NCBI RefSeq assembly: GCF_000807855.2
Contig: NZ_JRYR02000001.1
Coordinates: forward strand, 124,001-188,000
DNA length: 64,000 bases
Reading direction: 5' to 3'
DNA from: Flammeovirga pacifica
Lineage (GTDB): Bacteria > Bacteroidota > Bacteroidia > Cytophagales > Flammeovirgaceae
This document shows, one piece after another, positions 37,741 through 45,651 of the stretch. The notes below the pieces were generated by a model. It ran no database searches. It worked only from the letters and a program-made list of their open reading frames with translations, and was not told the DNA's origin. Position 1 is the first letter of the stretch. Each line of letters starts with the position of its first letter. Both the position numbers and the translations under genes were made by a program.

Positions 37741-39448
37741 TTATTTATTCTATAGTATTTTAATGATGCTATGTATTGTACATTCTTCAATAGGACAATC
37801 ATGGCAAGAACTATTAAAGGAAGAATTGTCTTCAAATGATACTAATGTTGTCAGTTTAGATTCTGTAATAGTGAATCAAAATGATGAAAATGGATTTTTT
37901 TTAGCGAAATTGGATTCTAATGATCTTACTTTAGATACCTTAATAAGTAAAGATTCTTTGCAGTTAGTCCCTCCTTTAAAAAGTATACATTCCTCTCTTG
38001 CACAAAGTAAAAAGCAAGGTATTTATTCTACTATCTCAAAATCTCCATTACCTTACACACTTAATGATAAAGCATATGTTTTTGGGTGGCATCCTCATTG
38101 GATGAAAGAAGCTTACAAGGCATATCAATTCCAATTATTGAGTGGAATATCGTATTTTAGTTATGAATTAAATCCTCTTAATGGTGGATATAAAACAATT
38201 CATGATTGGTCTACTACTTCATTAATAGATTCAGCGAAAGTATATGAATGTGAAGTGTTTTTATCCGTAACTAATTTTGGGTATCATAACAATAAAGTTT
38301 TTCTGGATAACAAAAAGAATCAACAGCTTCACTTTTTCCAAGAAATTACACGTTTGATAAAAGAACGAGGCGCAAATGGGGTAACAATTGACTTTGAAAT
38401 GATCCCTAAAGGATATGATCAATCTTTTTCGAATTTCATTATTCAATTGTCAACTTATCTAAAAACATATGATTCTAATTATAAAGTAAACTTAGCATTG
38501 CCTGTTGTCGATTTTAATCAATCTTTTGAAGTTGATAAGTGGCATCAATATGTAGATTTATTTTTTATCATGGGCTATGACTTTTTTGGATCAAAAAGTG
38601 AGATTGCTGGCCCTATTGCTCCACTTCAGACAGGTGATATTTGGGGGAGTTATCATGTAGAAGGAAGTGTGCTAAGTTATATCGCAAAACAAATTCCAAC
38701 GAAGAAAATTATCCTTGGTTTACCTATGTATGGTAGAACATGGACGACCGAACAACTCACAATTCCATCAAAAGTAAAACAATTTGTGACTCATCAGACT
38801 CTTGGGCAAATTTTAGATAAACATCAGGCATCTATCATACAATTTGACCCGATTTCTAAAAGTAATTATGTGTGTTTAAAAAATAGTGATGGTGAATTTG
38901 AGCAAACTTGGTTTGATGGGGTAGAGAGTCTACAGTTAAAAGTGGACTTTATAAAAAAAATGAAATTAAGAGGGGTAGGTTTGTGGGCATTAGGTTACAA
39001 TAATGGTAGAAATGAAATTTGGGAATTGATAGGTCAAAATTTTGGTCAACAGGAAGATAGCGTTGTTTTAGCTAGTACTCCTTCTTCCTTCATTTCTTTA
39101 GGTAATTTTAAAAGATGGAGTCGTTATGCATTTACCATCATGCAAGATCCTTCAAGATTATGGCGCAATCCAAGACCATTGTTTATGATTATGTCAGGGA
39201 TAATTGGTTTGAATGTTATGCTACTCCTTCTATTATTCCGTTTCCGCTGTGTATTTAAATCTAAAGGGAAACTAAACATAAGAATGCTCTACTTTTTAGT
39301 TGTGGGCCTAAGTGTTTTTGTCTTTAATATACTTTTTCAATGGATTAATTGGCGACAGGCTTTATTGTTTTTTGGAGGCTTACTCATCGGTGGTGTTTTC
39401 ATCTATTTATGGAGCTATAAAATGATGGTTAAAAAGGAATTACCTTAA
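37730..39448 (+). CDS. GH18 glycoside hydrolase with signal peptide and C-terminal membrane helices
   Basis: A 572-residue exported protein. I start at ATG 37730 because MKTNYLFYSILMMLCIVHSS begins a good signal peptide; it overlaps the baseplate gene by 11 bp. Residues about 85-425 form a GH18 (chitinase/endo-glucosaminidase-like) barrel: NGVTIDFEM with D221 and catalytic E223, IMGYDFFGSKSEIAGPIAP, ILGLPMYGRTWTTE and GVGLWALGYNNGRNE. The first two aspartates of the DxxDxDxE motif are N and T, but the last D and E are kept. Three hydrophobic helices follow at the C-terminus. It may cut peptidoglycan or another glycan to let the device pass the envelope; the substrate is not shown. Confidence 0.88.
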   Translation: MKTNYLFYSILMMLCIVHSSIGQSWQELLKEELSSNDTNVVSLDSVIVNQNDENGFFLAKLDSNDLTLDTLISKDSLQLVPPLKSIHSSLAQSKKQGIYSTISKSPLPYTLNDKAYVFGWHPHWMKEAYKAYQFQLLSGISYFSYELNPLNGGYKTIHDWSTTSLIDSAKVYECEVFLSVTNFGYHNNKVFLDNKKNQQLHFFQEITRLIKERGANGVTIDFEMIPKGYDQSFSNFIIQLSTYLKTYDSNYKVNLALPVVDFNQSFEVDKWHQYVDLFFIMGYDFFGSKSEIAGPIAPLQTGDIWGSYHVEGSVLSYIAKQIPTKKIILGLPMYGRTWTTEQLTIPSKVKQFVTHQTLGQILDKHQASIIQFDPISKSNYVCLKNSDGEFEQTWFDGVESLQLKVDFIKKMKLRGVGLWALGYNNGRNEIWELIGQNFGQQEDSVVLASTPSSFISLGNFKRWSRYAFTIMQDPSRLWRNPRPLFMIMSGIIGLNVMLLLLLFRFRCVFKSKGKLNIRMLYFLVVGLSVFVFNILFQWINWRQALLFFGGLLIGGVFIYLWSYKMMVKKELP

Positions 39449-39450
39449 CT

Positions 39451-39621
39451 ATGAATATTAAAATTGAACAGATAAATATCAAAATTAAAGTAGCCTCTGA
39501 CGCAAGACAAATTGCTTCTAATGAGCACGAACAACAAGAAAAAATTGTACAAATTATTAGACAAGAGGAAAGAGATAAAAATAAAGCATTACGAAAATTA
39601 AAAAATAGACTTTGGGACTAA
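39451..39621 (+). CDS. Small CIS-associated protein, DUF5908-like
   Basis: A 56-residue protein that starts two bases after the GH18 stop: MNIKIEQINIKIKVASDARQ and a charged helical tail ending LKNRLWD. It has the layout of DUF5908, tiny proteins found next to VgrG-type genes in Bacteroidota injection-system clusters. Its stop overlaps the TTG start of the VgrG-like gene by 10 bp. The role is unknown; a short helical linker or assembly factor is plausible. Confidence 0.72.
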   Translation: MNIKIEQINIKIKVASDARQIASNEHEQQEKIVQIIRQEERDKNKALRKLKNRLWD

Positions 39622-41348
39622 ATCAAGACATACAAGTAATCATAAAAGTGGATAATTCAAAAATTGATGAAGACGCCTTTTACATCAAAAAATGTATTAT
39701 TAATCAAGAAGTTAATATAGGAATGAAAGCTGTTTTGTTTCTGTTACTAACCTCTGATGAACGCTTAGCTATTAAAGTAGGAAGTACCTTGTCTATCGAA
39801 CTAAAATCAAATAGTAATAGAACAGTTTTTAAGGGTTTTGTATTGAAATATGGTTATTCAAGAGAGCTAAATCAACGCTATATGAATATACAAGCGGGCG
39901 ATATTTTTGATTTAATGAAACAAAGTTGTAGTAATCAATTGTATGAGGGAGTACATTCTAAAGTAGCAGATATTCTATTGCAAAAATGGAAGGTGGATTA
40001 CCAAGGAAATATAAAAGAAACCTCTTCTAAAGGGGAGGAAGAAGTGATTCTTCAGTATCAAAAAAATGATTACGATTTTTTATTAGAGCAGTTAAAAATG
40101 ACAGGTTCTATCATCAGTATTAATTCTAATGCTGAATTTAAAATAGTTCATTATGAGGAATTATCAGATAATATAAATTTGGCTTTGAATGAGGCCATAG
40201 CCTATGATATTCAGTACAATGGATTAGGAACAACGTCCTTATCAAGTATTGCTTTTTTTAATACAGAAGATCAGTTATTGAATGTAGAAGAAAGTAAGTC
40301 GATTAACCCTAAATCCAACGGATTAGAGGAGGAAGAACAATGGGCTGATTTATCTAAAAAAGATGAGGGGTATTATTCTAATTATCAAAAATTATCTGTA
40401 GATGATTTGAAGGAGAAATATACCTTTGATGTTGCTCTTCAAAACATGACTCAATGTCGAGGATATATTTGTTCTGATCAATTTCCAGATGTTGAAATAG
40501 GAGAGTGGTTAACGTTGGAAGATGATGGAATTTCGGATACCGTTTTTATTACGTCTATAGAGTATCAATTAGAAGAAGAAGAGAAGAAAGTGATCATCAA
40601 TTTTGGAGAATCATTGTTTATTGATGATTCAAAAAAGGAAGATTCTAGCTCATTACATTTAGGAATTGTGCAACAAGTACAAGATACTGGAGATATTCAT
40701 TCGAATGATAAATACCTGATACAGGTGGAATTGCCCTATTTCACAAATAACCCTTTTGTAGATAAAACAACACAGTTTATCTGGGCCAAATTAATGAGTT
40801 CAAGTGCGGGCAGTGGACATGGTTTTTTATGGGTGCCAAAGGTAGGCGATCAAGTGGTTGTATCTTTTCTAGGAGACACGTTTGACCACCCTATAGTATT
40901 GGGTAGTATATATAAAACAACGGATGAACATCCACAGGTAAATGAGCAACAAAATAAGGGTTTCTTTACTTCTAATGCTTTGAAATTTTTCATGAATGAT
41001 GAGACTAAGCATATTGAAATGTCTACTGAAAATTACGGTATAAAGATGAATGAAGAGGAAGAGTCTTTGTCGATTTTTATGGGAGAAGATATTCAGTTGA
41101 TAGCACAAGCCAATGGAGAACTTTTGATTAAATCTTCTTCAAAAATCACTTTTGAAAGCCCTGAAATTTTGATGAAATCTGAAAATAAATTAACGCTAGA
41201 TACCGAAGAATTAAGCCTCAATGGTAAGCAAAAAATTGAGGTAAATTCTGATGGTGATTTTGTAGCCTCAGCTACAAAAGCGTTGAGTATTGATGCTAAT
41301 AATAGTCAGTTAAAATTAAATGCCACCCAAATATTAATGAATAGCTAA
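39612..41348 (+). CDS. VgrG/gp27-gp5-like spike protein
   Basis: A 578-residue hub-spike protein that forms the trimeric tip under the tube. The best start is TTG at 39612, overlapping the small gene before it. Residues about 1-320 match the gp27/Afp8 hub (phage late control D type); about 355-440 form the gp5 OB-fold with GIVQQVQDTGDIHSNDKYLI, WVPKVGDQVVVSFLGDTFDH and PIVLGSIYK. The C-terminal 120 residues are a beta-helix-like repeat (IEMSTENYGIKMNEEEESLS). There is no extra effector domain. It overlaps PAAR by one base. Confidence 0.93.
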   Translation: MGLNQDIQVIIKVDNSKIDEDAFYIKKCIINQEVNIGMKAVLFLLLTSDERLAIKVGSTLSIELKSNSNRTVFKGFVLKYGYSRELNQRYMNIQAGDIFDLMKQSCSNQLYEGVHSKVADILLQKWKVDYQGNIKETSSKGEEEVILQYQKNDYDFLLEQLKMTGSIISINSNAEFKIVHYEELSDNINLALNEAIAYDIQYNGLGTTSLSSIAFFNTEDQLLNVEESKSINPKSNGLEEEEQWADLSKKDEGYYSNYQKLSVDDLKEKYTFDVALQNMTQCRGYICSDQFPDVEIGEWLTLEDDGISDTVFITSIEYQLEEEEKKVIINFGESLFIDDSKKEDSSSLHLGIVQQVQDTGDIHSNDKYLIQVELPYFTNNPFVDKTTQFIWAKLMSSSAGSGHGFLWVPKVGDQVVVSFLGDTFDHPIVLGSIYKTTDEHPQVNEQQNKGFFTSNALKFFMNDETKHIEMSTENYGIKMNEEEESLSIFMGEDIQLIAQANGELLIKSSSKITFESPEILMKSENKLTLDTEELSLNGKQKIEVNSDGDFVASATKALSIDANNSQLKLNATQILMNS

Positions 41349-41623
41349 TGAATTTGTCTAAAGAAAATGATTTACACATCTGTACGGCAAAAGGTACGCC
41401 AGTGAGTTATAATGTAGTACAACCTTATTCTTCTGTGTTGTCGAGTAATCAGAAAGTACTTTCCTCTCAAGTTGGAGGACCATTATTGCCATGTGCTTGT
41501 CCTTGTTGCGCTGCCTCAACATCAGTTTTTATTGATGGAAAACCGGCTATTAGAGCCAATATTGATGCATTTGCTGGTGGTCTTGTGATGGTTGGTATCC
41601 CCGAAATAATAATAGGAAAGTAA
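41348..41623 (+). CDS. PAAR-like spike tip protein
   Basis: A 91-residue protein, the expected size of a PAAR tip. Features are CTAKGTPVSYNVVQPYSSVL, a cysteine cluster CACPCCAASTSVFIDGKPAI that can bind a metal, and the glycine-rich ending FAGGLVMVGIPEIIIGK. It caps the VgrG-like spike and its gene abuts both neighbours by one-base TAATG overlaps. No effector domain is attached. Confidence 0.88.
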   Translation: MNLSKENDLHICTAKGTPVSYNVVQPYSSVLSSNQKVLSSQVGGPLLPCACPCCAASTSVFIDGKPAIRANIDAFAGGLVMVGIPEIIIGK

Positions 41624-42231
41624 TGATTAGTATTAAAAGTAAGGATAAAAATAAAGAAATCACTTTACCATTCTTTCCTGATACTTTAAAAAATTCTTAT
41701 CAGAAAGATATGGATAAGAAGGAAAATGCTAAAGGGTTAAACATCAATCATAATATTGAATTTAGTATTTATCTAGATACCACAGGGGCTATACCGTCAA
41801 CAGTTTCATCTATAGTTAATACGATAAATCAACTCACCGATTTATTTTTTGTAGGTGCAGATTTTAATAACCCTATGAATCTAGTATTTCTAGATTTTAA
41901 AGCAGATAATGATTTTTCAGAAGAGAAGAAGAGTCGTAAGAAAACGCCTGATACCTCTTCGCCAAAGGTCAATCCTATCTTTCAGGAAATAGGGTATAGA
42001 TGTGAGATGTTTACCGCTGACTATGAGTATTTCGATCAGCAAGGTAATGTACTCAGAGCCTTGCTTCATTTTAAATTTAAAAGTGATAGGATCAATCCGA
42101 AGGTGGATAATGTAACCAACGGAAATAACCAAGGAACTCAGCAGACAAATATTCAACAAACACAAGAACAACTACATGAAGAACAATCTCAAAATACAGC
42201 TGCTCAACTTAATGCTTCTAGTGTGGATTAG
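41623..42231 (+). CDS. CIS tube-adaptor protein (Afp7/gp53-like N-domain, without LysM)
   Basis: A 202-residue protein that resembles the N-terminal domain of Afp7, which links the tube to the spike. Visible are PFFPDTLKNSYQKD, NHNIEFSIYLDTTGAIPSTV, VGADFNNPMNLVFLDFKADN, EIGYRCEMFTADYEYFDQQ and GNVLRALLHFKFKS, in the same order as in eCIS tube proteins. The C-terminus is a glutamine/asparagine-rich tail (about residues 165-202), not a LysM domain. The end overlaps the next gene by 56 bp in another frame. Confidence 0.82.
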   Translation: MISIKSKDKNKEITLPFFPDTLKNSYQKDMDKKENAKGLNINHNIEFSIYLDTTGAIPSTVSSIVNTINQLTDLFFVGADFNNPMNLVFLDFKADNDFSEEKKSRKKTPDTSSPKVNPIFQEIGYRCEMFTADYEYFDQQGNVLRALLHFKFKSDRINPKVDNVTNGNNQGTQQTNIQQTQEQLHEEQSQNTAAQLNASSVD

Positions 42232-42661
42232 TTGTGCTCCAATGTTGGCTCAAAATACTCTACCACTACCCTCTATGCAAGTGGATATTGAAGGAAAAAA
42301 GGTAGATGTTTTTTATATCGTAATTCAAAAAGAAAAGAGCTCCCTATTAGCAGTTCAAAATGAAGTAATCAAGGCTTTTTCTCAATTGGATAGCAGTTGG
42401 GTAGTTATGGACGATTATTCTTCTAAATGTCTGTATCAATTGATGTTACAAGATAAAAATTATAAAGAGAGAGGGAAGGTCATATTAGGTGATGAGACTT
42501 TTTTATTTCATTATCAATTGACTCATAAGTCTAGAAATTTAATGCGGAAAGTTTTAGAAGAAGAACCCTCTTTCTCAGAAGTTTTTTTGATCAAACATAT
42601 TCAGAAACTATTCAAAAATCAAAAAGTTAAAACAGTAAATGTAAAGATGCCAATACAATGA
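42176..42661 (+). CDS. Secreted small protein of injection-system cluster
   Basis: A 161-residue exported protein of unknown family. The signal peptide (MKNNLKIQLLNLMLLVWISC to LAQ near residue 26) is clear whether the first ATG or the internal one at 42212 is used. The mature part is basic and ends VKTVNVKMPIQ. The gene overlaps the tube-adaptor end by 56 bp and the next gene by 4 bp (ATGA), so it is translationally embedded in the cluster. A periplasmic role in anchoring or secretion is inferred. Confidence 0.6.
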   Translation: MKNNLKIQLLNLMLLVWISCAPMLAQNTLPLPSMQVDIEGKKVDVFYIVIQKEKSSLLAVQNEVIKAFSQLDSSWVVMDDYSSKCLYQLMLQDKNYKERGKVILGDETFLFHYQLTHKSRNLMRKVLEEEPSFSEVFLIKHIQKLFKNQKVKTVNVKMPIQ

Positions 42662-43719
42662 AAATCAGACTTTATATAGTATTTAATTTATTTTTTGGAT
42701 TTGTTTATGCAGAACATTGCGGAGATAAACTACACCTTGCTAAACAGGCATATCAATTAGGTCAGTTAGAAAAAATAGATAGCTTATTGTATGACTGTAT
42801 TGCCTCTAATGCGTACAATGAAGAAGAAGGAGAAGAAGCCATCGTATTATTTTGTTCTGCTCTTTATTTTGAAGGGGAACATGAAAAGGCATCAAAGGTT
42901 TTAGTGAAATATCTCAAGAAAAACCCGTATTTCATTCCACGTAATAAGGTGTTAGAAGAGTTTCAGTATGTGTTAGATCGAATACCACGAGATCCTATTT
43001 TTTATATTCAGGTGGGAGCTGGAATCAATGGAACATTACCTGTTAGTACTTCGAATTATACGATTGGTTTTCATAATGATCCTCCTCAAATGATCATGGG
43101 AGGTGGATATCAAGGGCAATTATCGGTTGGGGTGAACCTTTTTCCTAATTTACAATGGATGGTTTTTTCAGAATGGACCAACCAACGATTTTCAATTAGT
43201 GAATTGCAGCTAGAAGGAGGAAATACTTTTTCTAAAGAAGAAGAATTAAATTATTTGACCTTAGGAAGTAGTCTTCAAATCAATTTAAAAGCAAGCAATA
43301 GAAAAAGAATAAACGAAGGAACATCCAGAATAAATAAACCCTATTTGTATTTAGAACTTGGTGGAAGTTTTAAAAAGTTAGTGAATGCAAATGCGCAGAT
43401 TTCTTTATCTACTTTTAATGAAGGTGTTTCCAAAGAGGTAAGTGATCACCTTGATACTCGATCTCAAAGGCGGGAATATCAACTATCTGGAATGATTGGT
43501 ATAGGTTTTAAAAAAAATATTAAAAAGGGCTGTTTGATGTTCAAAACCACTATAGATGTTCCTTTTCAATCATTTAATTTGGCATCAAAAAGGTACGATA
43601 GCCCTCAATTATTATATACTTATGGATATGTCGATCAAGACATATGGCTACCTTCTGTAGCTTTAAATGTAGGGTATCAATTTCAATTTTTTCGATTCAA
43701 ACATGGCACTTCAAGATAG
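42658..43719 (+). CDS. Exported TPR-like/outer-membrane barrel protein of injection-system cluster
   Basis: A 353-residue protein with a signal peptide (MKIRLYIVFNLFFGFVYAEH). Residues about 20-100 are helical and TPR-like (HLAKQAYQLGQLEKIDSLLY, ALYFEGEHEKASKVLVKYLK). From about 115 on come alternating strands of an outer-membrane barrel (FYIQVGAGINGTLPVSTSNY, LSVGVNLFPNLQWMVFSEWT) and the end VALNVGYQFQFF. The fusion of a periplasmic repeat part and a barrel could link the device to the outer membrane. It overlaps the fibre gene by 17 bp. Confidence 0.72.
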   Translation: MKIRLYIVFNLFFGFVYAEHCGDKLHLAKQAYQLGQLEKIDSLLYDCIASNAYNEEEGEEAIVLFCSALYFEGEHEKASKVLVKYLKKNPYFIPRNKVLEEFQYVLDRIPRDPIFYIQVGAGINGTLPVSTSNYTIGFHNDPPQMIMGGGYQGQLSVGVNLFPNLQWMVFSEWTNQRFSISELQLEGGNTFSKEEELNYLTLGSSLQINLKASNRKRINEGTSRINKPYLYLELGGSFKKLVNANAQISLSTFNEGVSKEVSDHLDTRSQRREYQLSGMIGIGFKKNIKKGCLMFKTTIDVPFQSFNLASKRYDSPQLLYTYGYVDQDIWLPSVALNVGYQFQFFRFKHGTSR

Positions 43720-44437
43720 AAATACTTTAAAAGAGTTTTTTAAGAAAGGAGCATTACCATCAGCTTCTCATTTTTCTGATTTGATAGAATCTTCTGTCAA
43801 CAAAATTGATGATGGTCTAAATAAAAATATGGAAAACGGATTATCTGTTACGCCAGTAGGTAGGTCAGAGAAACTGATAAGCTTCTTTAAAAATATTGAA
43901 GAAAAGTCCCCTTTATGGAGCTTTGATATTGATAAAGCTACAGAGAGTATTCATTTAAAAGATAAAAATAAGAATAGTCTCATCTCATTTACGCATCAGA
44001 AAGTGGGTATTCAAAAAGAAGATCCTCAATATACTTTAGATGTAAATGGTTGGATAGGAGCGGAAGGGGTTATTGGAACGTATAAGCAAGGCAAAATTCC
44101 TGGCGATGGGAAATGGCACAACATATTAGAAAATTTGTCTGGTTGCCATATGTATGAAATTGTTGCTGGTATAGGAAAAAAGCAAACAGGCAAGTACAGT
44201 ATGATTATAGCTAATGCTGTAAGTACTTATGGAAAGTCGAAAAGTGCAATTGATTATACACGAGCATATTATGGGGTAAGGTGTAATCAAATCCAATTAA
44301 GATGGAAGGGAGATGTCTTTAATTACGCTTTACAAATGAGAACAAGATGTGATTATGAAGATGATATATTAATTAAGTATTACATAACAAAAAAATGGTA
44401 TGACACTTTTATGGATGATGATGAAGCGAATGTATAA
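43703..44437 (+). CDS. Tail fibre-like protein with C-terminal receptor-binding domain
   Basis: A 244-residue protein without signal peptide. The N-terminus DRNTLKEFFKKGALPSASHF and FSDLIESSVNKIDDGL is a typical Bacteroidota tail-fibre attachment start. After LDVNGWIGAEGVIGTYKQG comes a conserved C-terminal domain (IPGDGKWHNILENLSGCHMY, EIVAGIGKKQTGKYS and AYYGVRCNQIQLRWKGDV) found on many injection-system fibres. Such fibres normally bind target cells. Its presence in a cluster with membrane proteins is unusual for a purely intracellular anchored device. Confidence 0.83.
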   Translation: MALQDRNTLKEFFKKGALPSASHFSDLIESSVNKIDDGLNKNMENGLSVTPVGRSEKLISFFKNIEEKSPLWSFDIDKATESIHLKDKNKNSLISFTHQKVGIQKEDPQYTLDVNGWIGAEGVIGTYKQGKIPGDGKWHNILENLSGCHMYEIVAGIGKKQTGKYSMIIANAVSTYGKSKSAIDYTRAYYGVRCNQIQLRWKGDVFNYALQMRTRCDYEDDILIKYYITKKWYDTFMDDDEANV

Positions 44438-45488
44438 AGTATTACTCTTACTGTCTTTGTTTAGCTGTGAATTATTAGAGGATAAAAATATAAATGCTCC
44501 TTTTTTATATGTTATAAGTGATAATGCTCCTTTAAAAGGTGTTAGTTTTCATTTCACACCCAATTATACCTCAATTATAGCTAACGAAATTTCAGTAGAT
44601 TATGTTAGTGATGGCGATTTTTTATTGGGACGGAATCAAATAGGTAAAACTTCATTTTGGAGAATTAATGGTCAGAGTGAAATTCAATCTATTAATGAGA
44701 TTTATAATTATGTATTACGAGAAAAAATACTTGTTAATAATGAGGTGATTCTTATGGGTGATTCTCTAGGTTTTCCTGTGTATAATACAATTAATGGAGA
44801 AGCTATTTCGTCATATGTGTCTTACAATGAATATGGTAATTGGTTGATGCCTAAAGATATCTTACTACATAATAACCAAGAATATTATTTTTTTGAAGAA
44901 GAAGTGAATGATCATGTAAGAGTGGTACTTCAAGTATATGAGCAGAAATTATTGATCAATCAATATTCTTTTTGGTTAAATTTTGCTGATGTAACCTATC
45001 AATATGCCGATTTTAATGATGAACTATTAGAAGTATATATTGGAGAGTCTATTGATGAGGGGGTATCCATCAAAAAAATAAATTTTCAACCGGAATTAAA
45101 TGAAGTGATAGGTGTTGAGCAAATTTTAGAAAGAGGAAGAATATTTAAAGTTGATAATAGAATTTTTTATGCTGAGAAGGAAGATCAAGATATATGGTTG
45201 TTTTATAAATCTACCTCACCTTATTTGAAAAATAGATTATCAGAAGTAAAACAAGTAAATTATTTATATTATCCTGATTCGAATAAGGAAGATTGTTATG
45301 TTTCATATGTGGATAATCAACACCAATATAAATCGGTATATATACAAAACGGAAAAATTAATCAGTTAGGTAATCGTGAGAATACGATTATTAATGATAT
45401 TCATCGATCCGATCATTATGATCATCGTCTTATGACCATGAAAATGAGAGGGGAGTTTAAAGTAGTTTATGAGCGAATTCCATTATAA
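44421..45488 (+). CDS. Lipoprotein of injection-system cluster, unknown function
   Basis: A 355-residue lipoprotein if started at ATG 44421, where MKRMYKVLLLLSLFSC forms a lipobox; an earlier ATG at 44400 adds seven residues. The mature part is acidic and strand-rich with many tyrosines, with repeats of a WD/kelch-like feel but no family I recognise. It starts inside the fibre gene and closes the cluster, followed by a stem-loop. It may be the outer-membrane-side partner of the other exported proteins here, which is inference. Confidence 0.65.
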   Translation: MKRMYKVLLLLSLFSCELLEDKNINAPFLYVISDNAPLKGVSFHFTPNYTSIIANEISVDYVSDGDFLLGRNQIGKTSFWRINGQSEIQSINEIYNYVLREKILVNNEVILMGDSLGFPVYNTINGEAISSYVSYNEYGNWLMPKDILLHNNQEYYFFEEEVNDHVRVVLQVYEQKLLINQYSFWLNFADVTYQYADFNDELLEVYIGESIDEGVSIKKINFQPELNEVIGVEQILERGRIFKVDNRIFYAEKEDQDIWLFYKSTSPYLKNRLSEVKQVNYLYYPDSNKEDCYVSYVDNQHQYKSVYIQNGKINQLGNRENTIINDIHRSDHYDHRLMTMKMRGEFKVVYERIPL

Positions 45489-45492
45489 AAAA

Positions 45493-45520
45493 AGAAACAC
45501 TTAAAATATTAAGTGTTTCT
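45493..45520. terminator. Perfect stem-loop after injection-system cluster
   Basis: AGAAACACTTAA pairs perfectly with TTAAGTGTTTCT around an AATA loop. The poly-A tract is on the left, so the T-tract is on the minus strand; on the plus strand no U-run follows. It may end the cluster, stabilise the 3' end, or stop minus-strand transcription. Confidence 0.6.
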
Positions 45521-45651
45521 AAACAACATTATCGTCAAATGAATAGAGTGTATATAAAATTTTTTTGTTTCTTTTGCGTATTTCCATATCTATGACAACC
45601 ATTAGTAATAGGTGGACAAAAAAAAGACAGAAAATTTTAAAATATTTTATA

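Noticed and set aside
28338-45488. Idea that the cluster is a prophage
   Set aside because: No capsid, portal, terminase, integrase or lysis-replication genes were seen. The composition is that of a tail-like device only.
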